Position numbers and translations under genes: made by a program
The notes under the pieces: generated by a model
Databases searched by the model: none
What the model saw: the letters and a program-made list of their open reading frames with translations, nothing else
What the model was told of the DNA's origin: nothing
Assembly (NCBI RefSeq): GCF_004403185.1
Contig: NZ_SOHJ01000002.1
Span: 124,001 to 188,000, forward strand
DNA length: 64,000 nt
Origin: Cryobacterium suzukii
GTDB taxonomy: Bacteria > Actinomycetota > Actinomycetes > Actinomycetales > Microbacteriaceae
Direction: 5' to 3'
Shown here: one piece after another, positions 35,034 to 42,978 of the stretch
Layout: the number at the start of each line of letters is the position of its first letter
Numbering within the stretch: the first letter of the stretch is position 1

Positions 35034-36578
35034 CTACCCGAGGTGCACCGTGGCTCCCGCGCCGAGCAGGTCTTGCCTGCGCGGGCGTACCAGGAAGAAT
35101 GCAATGGGCGCCGCCGCGAAGATGATGATGGCCGCCCACAGAAAAGCGGACTGGTAGCCGCTCACGAGCGCGCCGAACTGTGCGGCCTGTGAGGGTACCT
35201 TGCCGACCAGATACGAACTCACGGCGGCTGTGTAGAGCGCGGTGAACAGCGCGGTTCCGATCGATCCGCCGATCTGCTGCATGGCCGTCACCGCAGCGCT
35301 CGCCGCGCCGGCGTCATGCTCGGCGATGCCCGACAGCGCCACATTCTGCAGCGGCACGAAGATCATCGCGAGGCCCACGCCGAGCAGAATCAGCCCCGGA
35401 AGCACCTCGAACGCATAGTTTCCGCCCACCGTGATCTGAGTCAGCCAGAGCAGGCCGGCTGCGCCGACGACCGGTCCGACGGTCATCGGAATGCGCACGC
35501 CGGTACGCGCCAGAAACTTCGACAGTACACCCGCACCGATCATGATCGTCGCGGTCATCGGCAGTGAGGCGAGGCCGGACTGAATCGGCGTGTAACCCAA
35601 CACGATCTGAAAGTAGAGCGTGAGAAACAGCAGCCCGCCGAGCAGGGCAGCGCCGGAAAGCAAAGCGGTCAGAAAGGCCCCGCCGCGCACCTTGTTGACG
35701 ATAATGCGTAACGGCAACAGCGGATGATTGGACCGACTCTCCACAAACACGAACAGTGCCAGCAGCACCAGTCCGAGTGGGAGACAGATGAGCACGGGCC
35801 AGCTGCCCCAGCCATTTTCGGCCTGTGCGAAGCCGAAGACCAGGGATCCGAGTCCGAACGCCACGAGAACAGCCCCCGGCACGTCGTACCGAGTGTTGCC
35901 GTTGGCCTTACTTTCCCGGATGACCGGAAGGGCAGCCGCAATCGCGACGACGGCGATCGGCACGTTCACGTAGAGGCACCAGCGCCAGCTCGCGTATTCG
36001 GTCAGCACCCCGCCGAGAATGAGGCCGACGGCCGCGCCGCCGCCGGCGATTGCTCCGTAGACAGCGAAAGCCTTGATCCGATCCTTGCCGCCGGGAAAGT
36101 TCACGGTGAGTAGGGCCAGCGAAGCCGGAGCGAGCAGAGCGGCGAACAACCCTTGCAGTCCGCGGGCAGCGAGGAGTTCCCAGGTGCTCTGCGCGGCGCC
36201 ACCAAGGGCTGAGGCGATGGCGAACCCGGCCATACCCACGATGAAGGAGCGCTTACGCCCCCAGAAGTCAGCGATGCGCCCGCCGAGCAGCAGCAGCGCC
36301 CCGAACACGAGCGAGTAGAGAGTGACGACCCAGGTGCGGTCGCCGTCGCTCATGCCGAGCGCGATCTGTGCCTGCGGGAGCGCGATATTCACAATGGTCC
36401 CGTCGAGCACGACGGTGAGCTGAGCGAGCGCGACAATGGCGAGCAGCCACCAGCGGCGAGGGTTGGCCGCGTCCTTGAGCGAAGCGGATGCCGCGCCCGC
36501 CGATGAGGGCGGCGTGGCCTGGAGTTCAATCGTGTTGGCTGATTCGGGCGGAACGGTACTGCGGGGTGGGGTCGACAT
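35034..36578 (-). CDS. MFS drug-efflux transporter, DHA2 (EmrB/QacA) type
   Basis: A 514-residue inner-membrane protein with about 14 predicted spans. It has the motif-A-like loop GRIADFWGRKR after span 2 and the TIVNIALPQAQIALG segment in span 1, typical of 14-span drug/proton antiporters. It diverges from a TetR gene, and a perfect 16-bp palindrome lies between, so TetR probably represses it until a ligand binds. A TAAGGT box 7 nt before the ATG suggests a leaderless mRNA. The substrate is unknown. Confidence 0.9.
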   Translation of the reverse strand: MSTPPRSTVPPESANTIELQATPPSSAGAASASLKDAANPRRWWLLAIVALAQLTVVLDGTIVNIALPQAQIALGMSDGDRTWVVTLYSLVFGALLLLGGRIADFWGRKRSFIVGMAGFAIASALGGAAQSTWELLAARGLQGLFAALLAPASLALLTVNFPGGKDRIKAFAVYGAIAGGGAAVGLILGGVLTEYASWRWCLYVNVPIAVVAIAAALPVIRESKANGNTRYDVPGAVLVAFGLGSLVFGFAQAENGWGSWPVLICLPLGLVLLALFVFVESRSNHPLLPLRIIVNKVRGGAFLTALLSGAALLGGLLFLTLYFQIVLGYTPIQSGLASLPMTATIMIGAGVLSKFLARTGVRIPMTVGPVVGAAGLLWLTQITVGGNYAFEVLPGLILLGVGLAMIFVPLQNVALSGIAEHDAGAASAAVTAMQQIGGSIGTALFTALYTAAVSSYLVGKVPSQAAQFGALVSGYQSAFLWAAIIIFAAAPIAFFLVRPRRQDLLGAGATVHLG

Positions 36579-36585
36579 AGCTGCA

Positions 36586-36591
36586 ACCTTA
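36586..36591 (-). promoter_or_regulatory. -10 element of the MFS transporter gene
   Basis: TAAGGT on the minus strand, seven bases before the ATG at 36578. Its -35 region would fall inside the palindrome at 36604-36619. Confidence 0.5.
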
Positions 36592-36603
36592 TCGGCAAAA
36601 CCG

Positions 36604-36619
36604 AACGAACTAGTTCGTT
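36604..36619. promoter_or_regulatory. TetR operator (16-bp perfect palindrome)
   Basis: AACGAACTAGTTCGTT is its own reverse complement. It lies between the divergent MFS and TetR genes and covers the expected -35 regions of both promoters (TTCGTT at 36614-36619 is 17 bp upstream of the TetR -10 box). This is the expected place for a self-repressing TetR operator. Confidence 0.75.
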
Positions 36620-36636
36620 TTATGTGAACTATTGGC

Positions 36637-36649
36637 TATAGTCGGGTGT
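36637..36649 (+). promoter_or_regulatory. Leaderless -10 element of the tetR-family gene
   Basis: TATAGT at 36637-36642 and seven bases before the ATG at 36650. This decides the start against the in-frame TTG at 36632. Confidence 0.55.
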
Positions 36650-37249
36650 ATGCCACGCAATGGAGCAGACCCCCGGACCCGCATTCTCAACGCGGCTCGC
36701 ACAGAATTCGCGACCTACGGCCTGGCCGGGGCGCGCATCGACCGGATCGCTAAGAGTGCATCCGCGAGCAAGGAACGCTTGTACGCGTACTACTCCGACA
36801 AAAAGCAACTGTTTCTCGAGGTGTTGGAATTGAACCTGCGCGAGTTCGCGAGCGACGCCGTGCTTACCGACCATGACGTACCGGCCTTCGCCGGAGCCTT
36901 GTTCGACCACGCCGTGCAGCACGGCGACCACCTGCGCATGATCGACTGGGCGCGTCTCGAAACTGACGGTACCTGGCTGCCGGCCCTGGAAGTCATGCTG
37001 GGCTATCGAGACGAACAGGTGCGCCGCATCCGTTTGGCCCAGGCCGCCGGCCGGGTCGACGCATCGTGGGAGCCGGCGCAGCTCATGACGCTCGTCTTCG
37101 GTATCGCCTCCGCCTGGGTGCACGAGCCCGGCGTGGTACTGACAAACAGCGGCGGTTCCGACTCGGTGGCGATAGCAGCCCGACGTGCCAACGTCATCCG
37201 TGCGATCGAACGGCTGATCGCACCGAGCGCAGAGCCTGCGATCAACTGA
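36650..37249 (+). CDS. TetR-family transcriptional regulator
   Basis: A 199-residue regulator. The N-terminal helix-turn-helix runs RTRILNAARTEFATYGL...ARIDRIAKSASASKERLYAYYSDK at about 9-56. The C-terminal ligand domain is divergent, so the effector cannot be named. It faces a drug-efflux MFS gene across a perfect palindrome, the standard layout of a local repressor-pump pair. About 80 bp separate it from ffh downstream. Confidence 0.9.
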   Translation: MPRNGADPRTRILNAARTEFATYGLAGARIDRIAKSASASKERLYAYYSDKKQLFLEVLELNLREFASDAVLTDHDVPAFAGALFDHAVQHGDHLRMIDWARLETDGTWLPALEVMLGYRDEQVRRIRLAQAAGRVDASWEPAQLMTLVFGIASAWVHEPGVVLTNSGGSDSVAIAARRANVIRAIERLIAPSAEPAIN

Positions 37250-37330
37250 CGCTCGCCCGAATCGACACAACGTGCGCGCCGCAGCATCCGTTTAGAAGTA
37301 GCGGCGGGCACCGGTTAAACTAAACGCATC

Positions 37331-38920
37331 ATGGCAACTTTTGGAAACCTCTCAGATCGTCTTGCCGAGACGTTCAAAAACCTCCGCACCAAGGGCAAGC
37401 TCAGCGCAGCGGATGTTGACGGCACCGTTCGTGAGATTCGCCGCGCGCTGCTCGACGCCGACGTCGCCCTCGAGGTCGTCAAGGATTTCACCGGCAAGGT
37501 GCGGGAGCGCGCCCTCGGCGACGAGGTCAGCAAGGCATTGAACCCGGCCCAGCAGGTCGTGCAGATCGTCAACGACGAGCTCATCACCATTCTCGGCGGG
37601 CAGCAGCGTCGGCTGGAGTTTGCCAAGAAGCCGCCGACCATCATCATGCTCGCGGGCCTGCAGGGTGCTGGTAAGACCACCCTCGCCGGCAAGCTCGCCA
37701 AGTGGCTCGCCAAAGACGGCCACACCCCGCTGCTCGTCGCCGCCGACTTGCAGCGCCCCAACGCGGTCACCCAGCTCGAGGTCGTCGCCAGGCAGGCCGG
37801 CGTCGCCGTCTACGCGCCCGAGCCCGGCAACGGCGTCGGTGACCCGGTCAAGGTGGCCCGCGACGGCGTGAAGTACGCCCTGCAGAAGGTGCACGACGTC
37901 GTCATCGTCGACACCGCTGGCCGCCTCGGCGTCGACGCCGAGCTCATGAAGCAGGCCGCCAACATCCGCAAGGCGATCGATCCCGACGAGGTGCTCTTCG
38001 TCATCGACGCCATGATCGGCCAGGATGCCGTCGCTACGGCCAAGGCCTTCCAGGACGGCGTCGACTTCACCGGCGTCGTGCTCACCAAGCTCGACGGCGA
38101 CGCCCGCGGTGGCGCGGCACTCTCCGTCGCTTCGCTCACCGGGCGCCCGATCATGTTCGCCTCCACCGGTGAAGGGCTCGACGACTTCGAGCCGTTCCAC
38201 CCCGACCGCATGGCCGGCCGCATCCTCGACCTCGGTGACATCCTCACCCTGATCGAGCAGGCGCAGGGCGCGTTCGACGAAGATGAAGCCCGCAAGGTCG
38301 CCGAGAAGTTCGCGACCGACACCTTCACCCTCGACGACTTTCTCGGCCAGATGCAGCAGCTGCGCAACATGGGCTCGATCAAGAAGATGATGAGCATGCT
38401 GCCCGGCGCCGGCGCCATGAAGGCGCAGCTCGAGAACTTCGACGAGCGCGAGATCGTGCGCACCGAGGCGATCATCCAGTCGATGACCAAGCTCGAACGC
38501 ACCAGTCCCAAACTGCTCAACGGCTCTCGCCGGATGCGCATCGCCAGGGGCTCCGGTTCGACTGTCACCGAGGTCAACCAGCTCGTGCAACGCTTCGAGC
38601 AGGCCGCCAAGATGATGAAGACCGTCGCCAAGGGCGGCATGCCCAACATTCCCGGCATGGGACCGATCCCCGGCGCCGGCTACGGCGGCAAGCCCAAGCA
38701 GGTGGCCAAGAAGAAGGGCTCCAAGTCGGGTAATCCGGCCAAGCGCGCCGCCGAGAACGCCGCCATAGCCTCGGGCATCAAGCCCGTGAGTGAGACGGCG
38801 TCAGCGGATGCCGCTGGCTCCGGCTTCGGTCTCGGCTCCGGCGCCCAGCCCGGCAAGGGCAAGGCCGGCGGCCCCACCGAAGAAGAAATGGCCGCACTGC
38901 AGAAAATGCTCGGCCGCTAG
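37331..38920 (+). CDS. ffh: Signal recognition particle protein Ffh
   Basis: SRP GTPase that binds signal peptides and 4.5S RNA. The 529-residue protein has the N domain, G1 GLQGAGKTT near 110-118, DTAGRLGVD, TKLDGDARGG, and a methionine-rich M domain from about 310 (MQQLRNMGSIKKMMSMLPGAG) with RIARGSG for RNA contact. The tail after about 455 is Gly/Lys/Ala-rich and disordered. A TAAACT box lies 9 nt before the ATG. The 48-bp palindrome repeat follows 29 bp after the stop. Confidence 0.96.
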   Translation: MATFGNLSDRLAETFKNLRTKGKLSAADVDGTVREIRRALLDADVALEVVKDFTGKVRERALGDEVSKALNPAQQVVQIVNDELITILGGQQRRLEFAKKPPTIIMLAGLQGAGKTTLAGKLAKWLAKDGHTPLLVAADLQRPNAVTQLEVVARQAGVAVYAPEPGNGVGDPVKVARDGVKYALQKVHDVVIVDTAGRLGVDAELMKQAANIRKAIDPDEVLFVIDAMIGQDAVATAKAFQDGVDFTGVVLTKLDGDARGGAALSVASLTGRPIMFASTGEGLDDFEPFHPDRMAGRILDLGDILTLIEQAQGAFDEDEARKVAEKFATDTFTLDDFLGQMQQLRNMGSIKKMMSMLPGAGAMKAQLENFDEREIVRTEAIIQSMTKLERTSPKLLNGSRRMRIARGSGSTVTEVNQLVQRFEQAAKMMKTVAKGGMPNIPGMGPIPGAGYGGKPKQVAKKKGSKSGNPAKRAAENAAIASGIKPVSETASADAAGSGFGLGSGAQPGKGKAGGPTEEEMAALQKMLGR

Positions 38921-38949
38921 TTCGCCCACCCGCGCCCGGGCCATTTTGT

Positions 38950-38997
38950 GGACGGGGCCCGGGCCCCGTCCGCGGGCCCAGTTTATAGACTGGGCCC
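38950..38997. repeat. 48-bp double-palindrome repeat, copy 2
   Basis: Same two palindromes as at 34941, with the same 24-bp offset (22-mer at 38950-38971, 24-mer at 38974-38997). The second has one change in its core (TTTATAGAC instead of TTTATAAAC), so its symmetry is broken. It lies downstream of ffh and upstream of a co-directional gene. After it, TTCATAAGGTGGGCCC resembles the 3' flank of copy 1. Confidence 0.85.
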
Positions 38998-39073
38998 GTG
39001 TTCATAAGGTGGGCCCGGCGCGTGCTGGGAATCCGCGATCTGATGCGTCTAGTTCTCGGTCGCGGCGCGGCTC

Positions 39074-39085
39074 TAGGCTGGTTGT
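39074..39085 (+). promoter_or_regulatory. Leaderless -10 element of the LLM oxidoreductase gene
   Basis: TAGGCT at 39074-39079 with a six-base spacer before the ATG at 39086. Confidence 0.5.
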
Positions 39086-39874
39086 ATGACTTCAACGACG
39101 AACCAGAATGTGCGCATCGGCGTGCAGATCGCCCCGCAGCACGCCGAATACGTCAAGATTCGGGACACGCTCACCGATGTCGAGGCGCGAGGCTTCGACA
39201 TCGCCTTCAACTGGGACCACTTCTTTCCACTCAGCGGAGAGCCCGACGGCCTGCACTTCGAATCGTGGACCATCCTCGCCGCCTGGGCCGAGCAGACGAC
39301 GACGATCGAATTCGGCGCCCTGGTCAACTGCAACAGCTACCGCAACGCTGATCTGCAGGCCGACATGGCCCGCACGATCGACCACATCAGTGGTGGACGC
39401 TTCATCTTCGGCACCGGCGCCGGCTGGTTCGAGCGCGACTACCAGGAGTACGGCTACGAGTTCGGCACGCCTGGCACCCGGCTGAACGCCCTCGACGACA
39501 GCCTGAACCGCATCGAGGCCCGGTGGGCCAGGATCAACCCGCCGCCGACCCGCGACATCCCAGTGCTCATCGGCGGCGGCGGCGAGAAGAAAACGCTGCG
39601 CATCGTCGCCCAGCACGCCAACATTTGGCATTCCTTCTCCAACCCCGAGGTGCTCGAGCACAAGCTCGGCGTGCTGGGAGCGTGGTGCGACGAGGTCGGC
39701 CGGGATATCGCCGAGATCGAGATCTCTACCGAGTTGCGCGGGCGTACCGTCGCTGACGCGGACGAACTCTACGACCTCGGTACCCGCCTATTCACAGTAG
39801 GAATCTCCGGCCCGGACTACGACCTGGGCAAAGCCGTCGACTGGCTGGCCTGGCGCGACAGCAAGAACGCCTGA
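39086..39874 (+). CDS. LLM-class F420-dependent oxidoreductase
   Basis: A 262-residue luciferase-like (TIM-barrel) oxidoreductase. It has the family features FDIAFNWDHFFPL near 29-41, MARTIDHISGGRFIFGTGAGWFERDY near 92-117 (given in two functional parts: helix and GAGW loop), and IPVLIGGGGEKKTLRIVA near 156-173. This actinobacterial subgroup usually uses deazaflavin F420, not FMN; this is inferred from family resemblance. It is alone, after the palindrome repeat, so it is probably its own transcription unit. Substrate unknown. Confidence 0.82.
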   Translation: MTSTTNQNVRIGVQIAPQHAEYVKIRDTLTDVEARGFDIAFNWDHFFPLSGEPDGLHFESWTILAAWAEQTTTIEFGALVNCNSYRNADLQADMARTIDHISGGRFIFGTGAGWFERDYQEYGYEFGTPGTRLNALDDSLNRIEARWARINPPPTRDIPVLIGGGGEKKTLRIVAQHANIWHSFSNPEVLEHKLGVLGAWCDEVGRDIAEIEISTELRGRTVADADELYDLGTRLFTVGISGPDYDLGKAVDWLAWRDSKNA

Positions 39875-40231
39875 GCACCCACGCCCCGACCGTTTCAGCA
39901 AGTGGTTGCGGCCATCGTTACCGGATGACTGTACGCCCACCGCGTGTTTTCCTGAGGGCTGCTGAACTCGCTGCAGCGCTGGGCGGGGAGGAGGGTCAGC
40001 GTCGCTGTCACGCGGGGCACCACGCTGCTCAAGATCATGCGTGGAGGCCACGTCACGCACAGGCGGAGTGCTGCGTGCCGAGATCACGCGGTCGATGCTC
40101 CGAACCGGCTGTCGCGCGATGGTTGCCTAGTGTTCACCGAATGGCCTGCGGTGCGGACCCGGTACCCGAGAAGATTGAGGCAATCCGATGAATCGATGGA
40201 TTCTGATTCACGGTCGATCCGAGGAGTCTCG
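39875..40231. other. 357-bp region without a recognisable gene
   Basis: I find no conserved reading frame, RNA gene or known repeat here. The last 50 bp hold short AATC/GATT inverted pieces just before the nuclease gene (around 40180-40215), which may be part of its promoter. GAGGAG at 40221-40226 is the ribosome site of that gene. Composition is similar to coding DNA, so a decayed gene is possible. Confidence 0.4.
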
Positions 40232-40864
40232 ATGACACGTCTGCCCCCCGCCCTGTTACTGATCGGTGCACTTGTCGTTGCGGCGACTCAGCTGACGGCC
40301 ACTCCGGCGTTCGCCTCCCCGCCGGACCCGCCGGCGCTCACCACGATCAACAGCGAGCTGGCCACGATCGCCACCAAGGCCGAGACGGGTTCGGCCGGGT
40401 ATTCCCGAGATTTATTCCCGCACTGGTCCACGCAGTCCGGTAGCTGCGACACACGAGAGATAGTGCTCCAGCGCGATGGCGTCGACGTCGTGACCAGCTC
40501 GACCTGTTCCGCGACCTCGGGAAACTGGTACTCCGTCTATGACGGTGCCTGGAACTACGCGTCGTCGGATGTTGACATCGACCACGTCGTGGCATTGTCT
40601 GAGGCCTGGGGGTCCGGAGCGTCGACGTGGACAACGAGCAAGCGTCAGCAGTTCGCCAACAGCCTGAGCGACGGTCAGCTCATCGCGGTCACCGACAACG
40701 TCAACGCGTCCAAGTCCGATAGGGACGCGGCGGAATGGCAGCCGCCGCTGGCTTCGTACCACTGCACCTACGCCAAGCACGTTGTGCACGTAAAGTACGG
40801 GTGGGGGCTGTCCATGGACTCCGCTGAAAAGGCCGCGATCAAGTCCATGCTGGCAACCTGCTGA
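40232..40864 (+). CDS. Secreted HNH-family endonuclease (DUF1524/GmrSD C-terminal-like)
   Basis: A 210-residue exported protein. The first 30 residues are a Sec signal peptide ending near TPAFA. The mature part has the HNH core DIDHVVALSEAW (Asp116-His117) and, further on, NVNASKSDRDAAEW, which gives the Asn/Asp-His-type metal site of secreted actinobacterial nucleases. Four cysteines (CDT, CSA, HCTY, C-terminal ATC) may form two disulfides. A likely role is extracellular nucleic-acid breakdown. The ATG is fixed by GAGGAG and the signal peptide. There is no immunity gene beside it, which argues against a toxin. Confidence 0.82.
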   Translation: MTRLPPALLLIGALVVAATQLTATPAFASPPDPPALTTINSELATIATKAETGSAGYSRDLFPHWSTQSGSCDTREIVLQRDGVDVVTSSTCSATSGNWYSVYDGAWNYASSDVDIDHVVALSEAWGSGASTWTTSKRQQFANSLSDGQLIAVTDNVNASKSDRDAAEWQPPLASYHCTYAKHVVHVKYGWGLSMDSAEKAAIKSMLATC

Positions 40865-40893
40865 CGGCCCAGATGATGGCAGCGAACACGACG

Positions 40894-40976
40894 GCGGCGA
40901 CGGCGAGCTGGCTTTGGTAGCTGCCGCCTTCATCGAGGATGCGGTGGAGGCTGAGCAGTTCGGGCAGGCAGGCAGG
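40894..40976 (-). pseudogene. Fragment of a YbdK-type carboxylate-amine ligase gene (3' part)
   Basis: On the minus strand this region reads CLPELLSLHRILDEGGSY then QSQLAVAA, against CLPELQGLHRIIDEGGSY then QRQLAVAA in the intact ligase at 42979-44115. At DNA level about 85% of some 77 bases match (my hand alignment). Similarity is lost upstream and downstream, and no start or active-site half is present, so this is a remnant. It lies on the other side of the SDR and NmrA genes from the full copy and in the same orientation. Confidence 0.75.
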
Positions 40977-41141
40977 CAGACGAAGCCGGATCAACGCGAG
41001 GATGACGGCGACCGATCGCCACCGCAGCCGATTGCGTAGTAGGTTCGCCACAGCTAGAGCGGTCAGGGCGAAAGAGCGGCACCGGACTCCTCGTGCGTCG
41101 AACGTTATCCGTGTAGTTCATCCATTGAAAGGAACATACCC

Positions 41142-41960
41142 ATGAGCAAGACCTGGTTCATCACTGGCGCGTCCAAGGGCTTTGGCCGCGAGTGGACGGA
41201 AGCTGCGCTAGAGCGTGGCGACAGCGTCGCAGGCACCGCGCGAAAGCTGGAAACTCTCGATGCTCTCGTTCAGAAGTATCCGGATACTTTTTTGCCGATC
41301 CGACTCGACGTCACGGACCGGGATGCGGATTTCGCGGCCGTGCAGAGGGCGGCCGAGCACTTCGGCCAGCTCGATGTCGTCGTCAATAACGCTGGGTACG
41401 GTCATTTCGGCATGGTCGAGGAGCTGACCGAAGACGAGGCCCGATCGCAAATCGAGACGAACCTGTTCGGCGCCCTCTGGATCACACAGGCGGCGGTGCC
41501 CGTCATGCGAAAGCAGGGTTCGGGTCACATCATCCAGGTATCGAGTATCGGCGGTATCAGCGCCTTTCCCACCGTCGGCATCTACCACGCGTCGAAGTGG
41601 GCACTCGAGGGCTTTTCACAGTCACTCTCACAGGAGGTTGCGGGCTTCGGTATCAACGTGACGCTGGTGGAACCCGGTGGTTTCTCGACCGATTGGTCGG
41701 GTCCCTCCGCCTCGCGTAGCGAGGAGATGGCGGAGTACGCCGATGTGCGACAGGCAGCCGCGAGCCGTCCCTCCGCAAACGATCCCGGTGACCCGAAGGC
41801 CACCCGGGGCGCGATCCTCAAGGTCGTCGATGCACAGAAGCCGCCACTGCGCATCTTCTTCGGCAAGGCACCCCTGGGCATTGCGACGAAGGACTACGAG
41901 TCACGACTGGCGACGTGGAACGAATGGCAGCCGGTTTCTATCGAGGCACACGGCAACTGA
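41142..41960 (+). CDS. Short-chain dehydrogenase/reductase (SDR)
   Basis: A 272-residue NAD(P)-dependent oxidoreductase of the classical SDR type. It has the cofactor motif TGASKGFG near 7-14, NNAGYG near 84-89, the active Ser in QVSSIGG near 131, and YHASK (Tyr/Lys) near 150-154. The substrate is unknown. The ATG follows GAAAGGAAC. It is convergent with an NmrA-like gene 36 bp away; both lie between a ligase fragment and its intact copy. Confidence 0.92.
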   Translation: MSKTWFITGASKGFGREWTEAALERGDSVAGTARKLETLDALVQKYPDTFLPIRLDVTDRDADFAAVQRAAEHFGQLDVVVNNAGYGHFGMVEELTEDEARSQIETNLFGALWITQAAVPVMRKQGSGHIIQVSSIGGISAFPTVGIYHASKWALEGFSQSLSQEVAGFGINVTLVEPGGFSTDWSGPSASRSEEMAEYADVRQAAASRPSANDPGDPKATRGAILKVVDAQKPPLRIFFGKAPLGIATKDYESRLATWNEWQPVSIEAHGN

Positions 41961-41996
41961 GTCTTCAGGCGAGGTAGCCGACCACAGGCGGGATCG

Positions 41997-42896
41997 TCAG
42001 CTGGAGGGCAGGTCGGCTGACGTCTGGGTAGGATTCCAGACCGCGCGCTCGCGGTGGGCGAATTCGGCGAAGCGAATGGGTTCGCGGCCGAGGACCGTCC
42101 GCACCGTGTCGGTGAGCTCAGCCGCCATGCCGAGGCGGGCCGTGGTGTAGATCGCGGCAGTGACCAAAACCATGCCCCACGGCATGCCGAGGGTGCGGCG
42201 TGCGTGTCGGAGGTAGCGCACGATGCCGGGCCGTGCATACCGAATGGGGCGGCCGAGTTCGGCCGTCAAAATCTGGGCAACCTGATGGTAGGTGAGTGCC
42301 TCACTCCCCGTCACGGTGTAGGCGGTGTCGGCGTGGGACTGCGGGTCGAGCAGGGCAACCGCGGCGATCGCGCCGATGTCTTCCGCGTCGACGAACGCTG
42401 TCGCGCCCCGACCTGCCGGAACGACGATCTCGTCGCGATCACGAATGTCGGTCAGGTGGGTGGTGGAGAGGTTCTGGTGGAAGAACGAGGCGCGAACGAA
42501 CGTCCAGGCGACCCCAGAGGTACGAAGCCAGGCTTCGATGGCGGCGTGCGGTACGACCTTGTTCTTTTCGGCGCCCTGAAGTGAGAGAAAGACCATCTGC
42601 TCCACACCAGAGTGCTGCGCGAATTCGAGAGCGGGAATCATCTGCTCCTTCGGTTTGCCCAGATGTGGCGGCCGCAGCAAAAACATGCGCTGGATTCCCG
42701 CGAACGCGGCCGGCCAGGTGGTGTTGTCAGTGAAGTCCAGGGCGACGGCCTCCACCCGATCGCCGAACATTCGGGCCACGGATTCGGAAGTACGGCCAGC
42801 GGCCCGCACCCTGAGCCCGGCAGAAAGCAGCCGTTCGACCACGACGCGACCAATGTTGCCGGTCGCGCCGGTCACCAGGATCAGATCGTGCGCCAT
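41997..42896 (-). CDS. NmrA/SDR-a type NAD(P)-binding protein
   Basis: A 299-residue atypical short-chain protein with the N-terminal TGATGNIGR motif at 9-17 and the NmrA-like segment VRASFFHQNLSTT near 139-151. No classical YxxxK is evident, so it may be a redox sensor or an NAD(P)H:quinone oxidoreductase-like enzyme. The ATG has GAGAGG about 8 nt upstream on its strand. It diverges from nothing close and lies 82 bp after the 3' end of the ligase gene, in the same direction. Confidence 0.85.
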   Translation of the reverse strand: MAHDLILVTGATGNIGRVVVERLLSAGLRVRAAGRTSESVARMFGDRVEAVALDFTDNTTWPAAFAGIQRMFLLRPPHLGKPKEQMIPALEFAQHSGVEQMVFLSLQGAEKNKVVPHAAIEAWLRTSGVAWTFVRASFFHQNLSTTHLTDIRDRDEIVVPAGRGATAFVDAEDIGAIAAVALLDPQSHADTAYTVTGSEALTYHQVAQILTAELGRPIRYARPGIVRYLRHARRTLGMPWGMVLVTAAIYTTARLGMAAELTDTVRTVLGREPIRFAEFAHRERAVWNPTQTSADLPSS

Positions 42897-42978
42897 TCGA
42901 AAACCTCTCGTATTGCTTCCGCCGCGGCCGACCGCTCACCGCTTTCGCAGCATCGGACGGCGCTTTCCCTCCAGAACC

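Noticed and set aside
40839-41051. A small 70-codon membrane-protein gene on minus
   Set aside because: The conserved part is a piece of the GCS2 C-terminus and the rest is low-complexity. It is better read as a pseudogene fragment.
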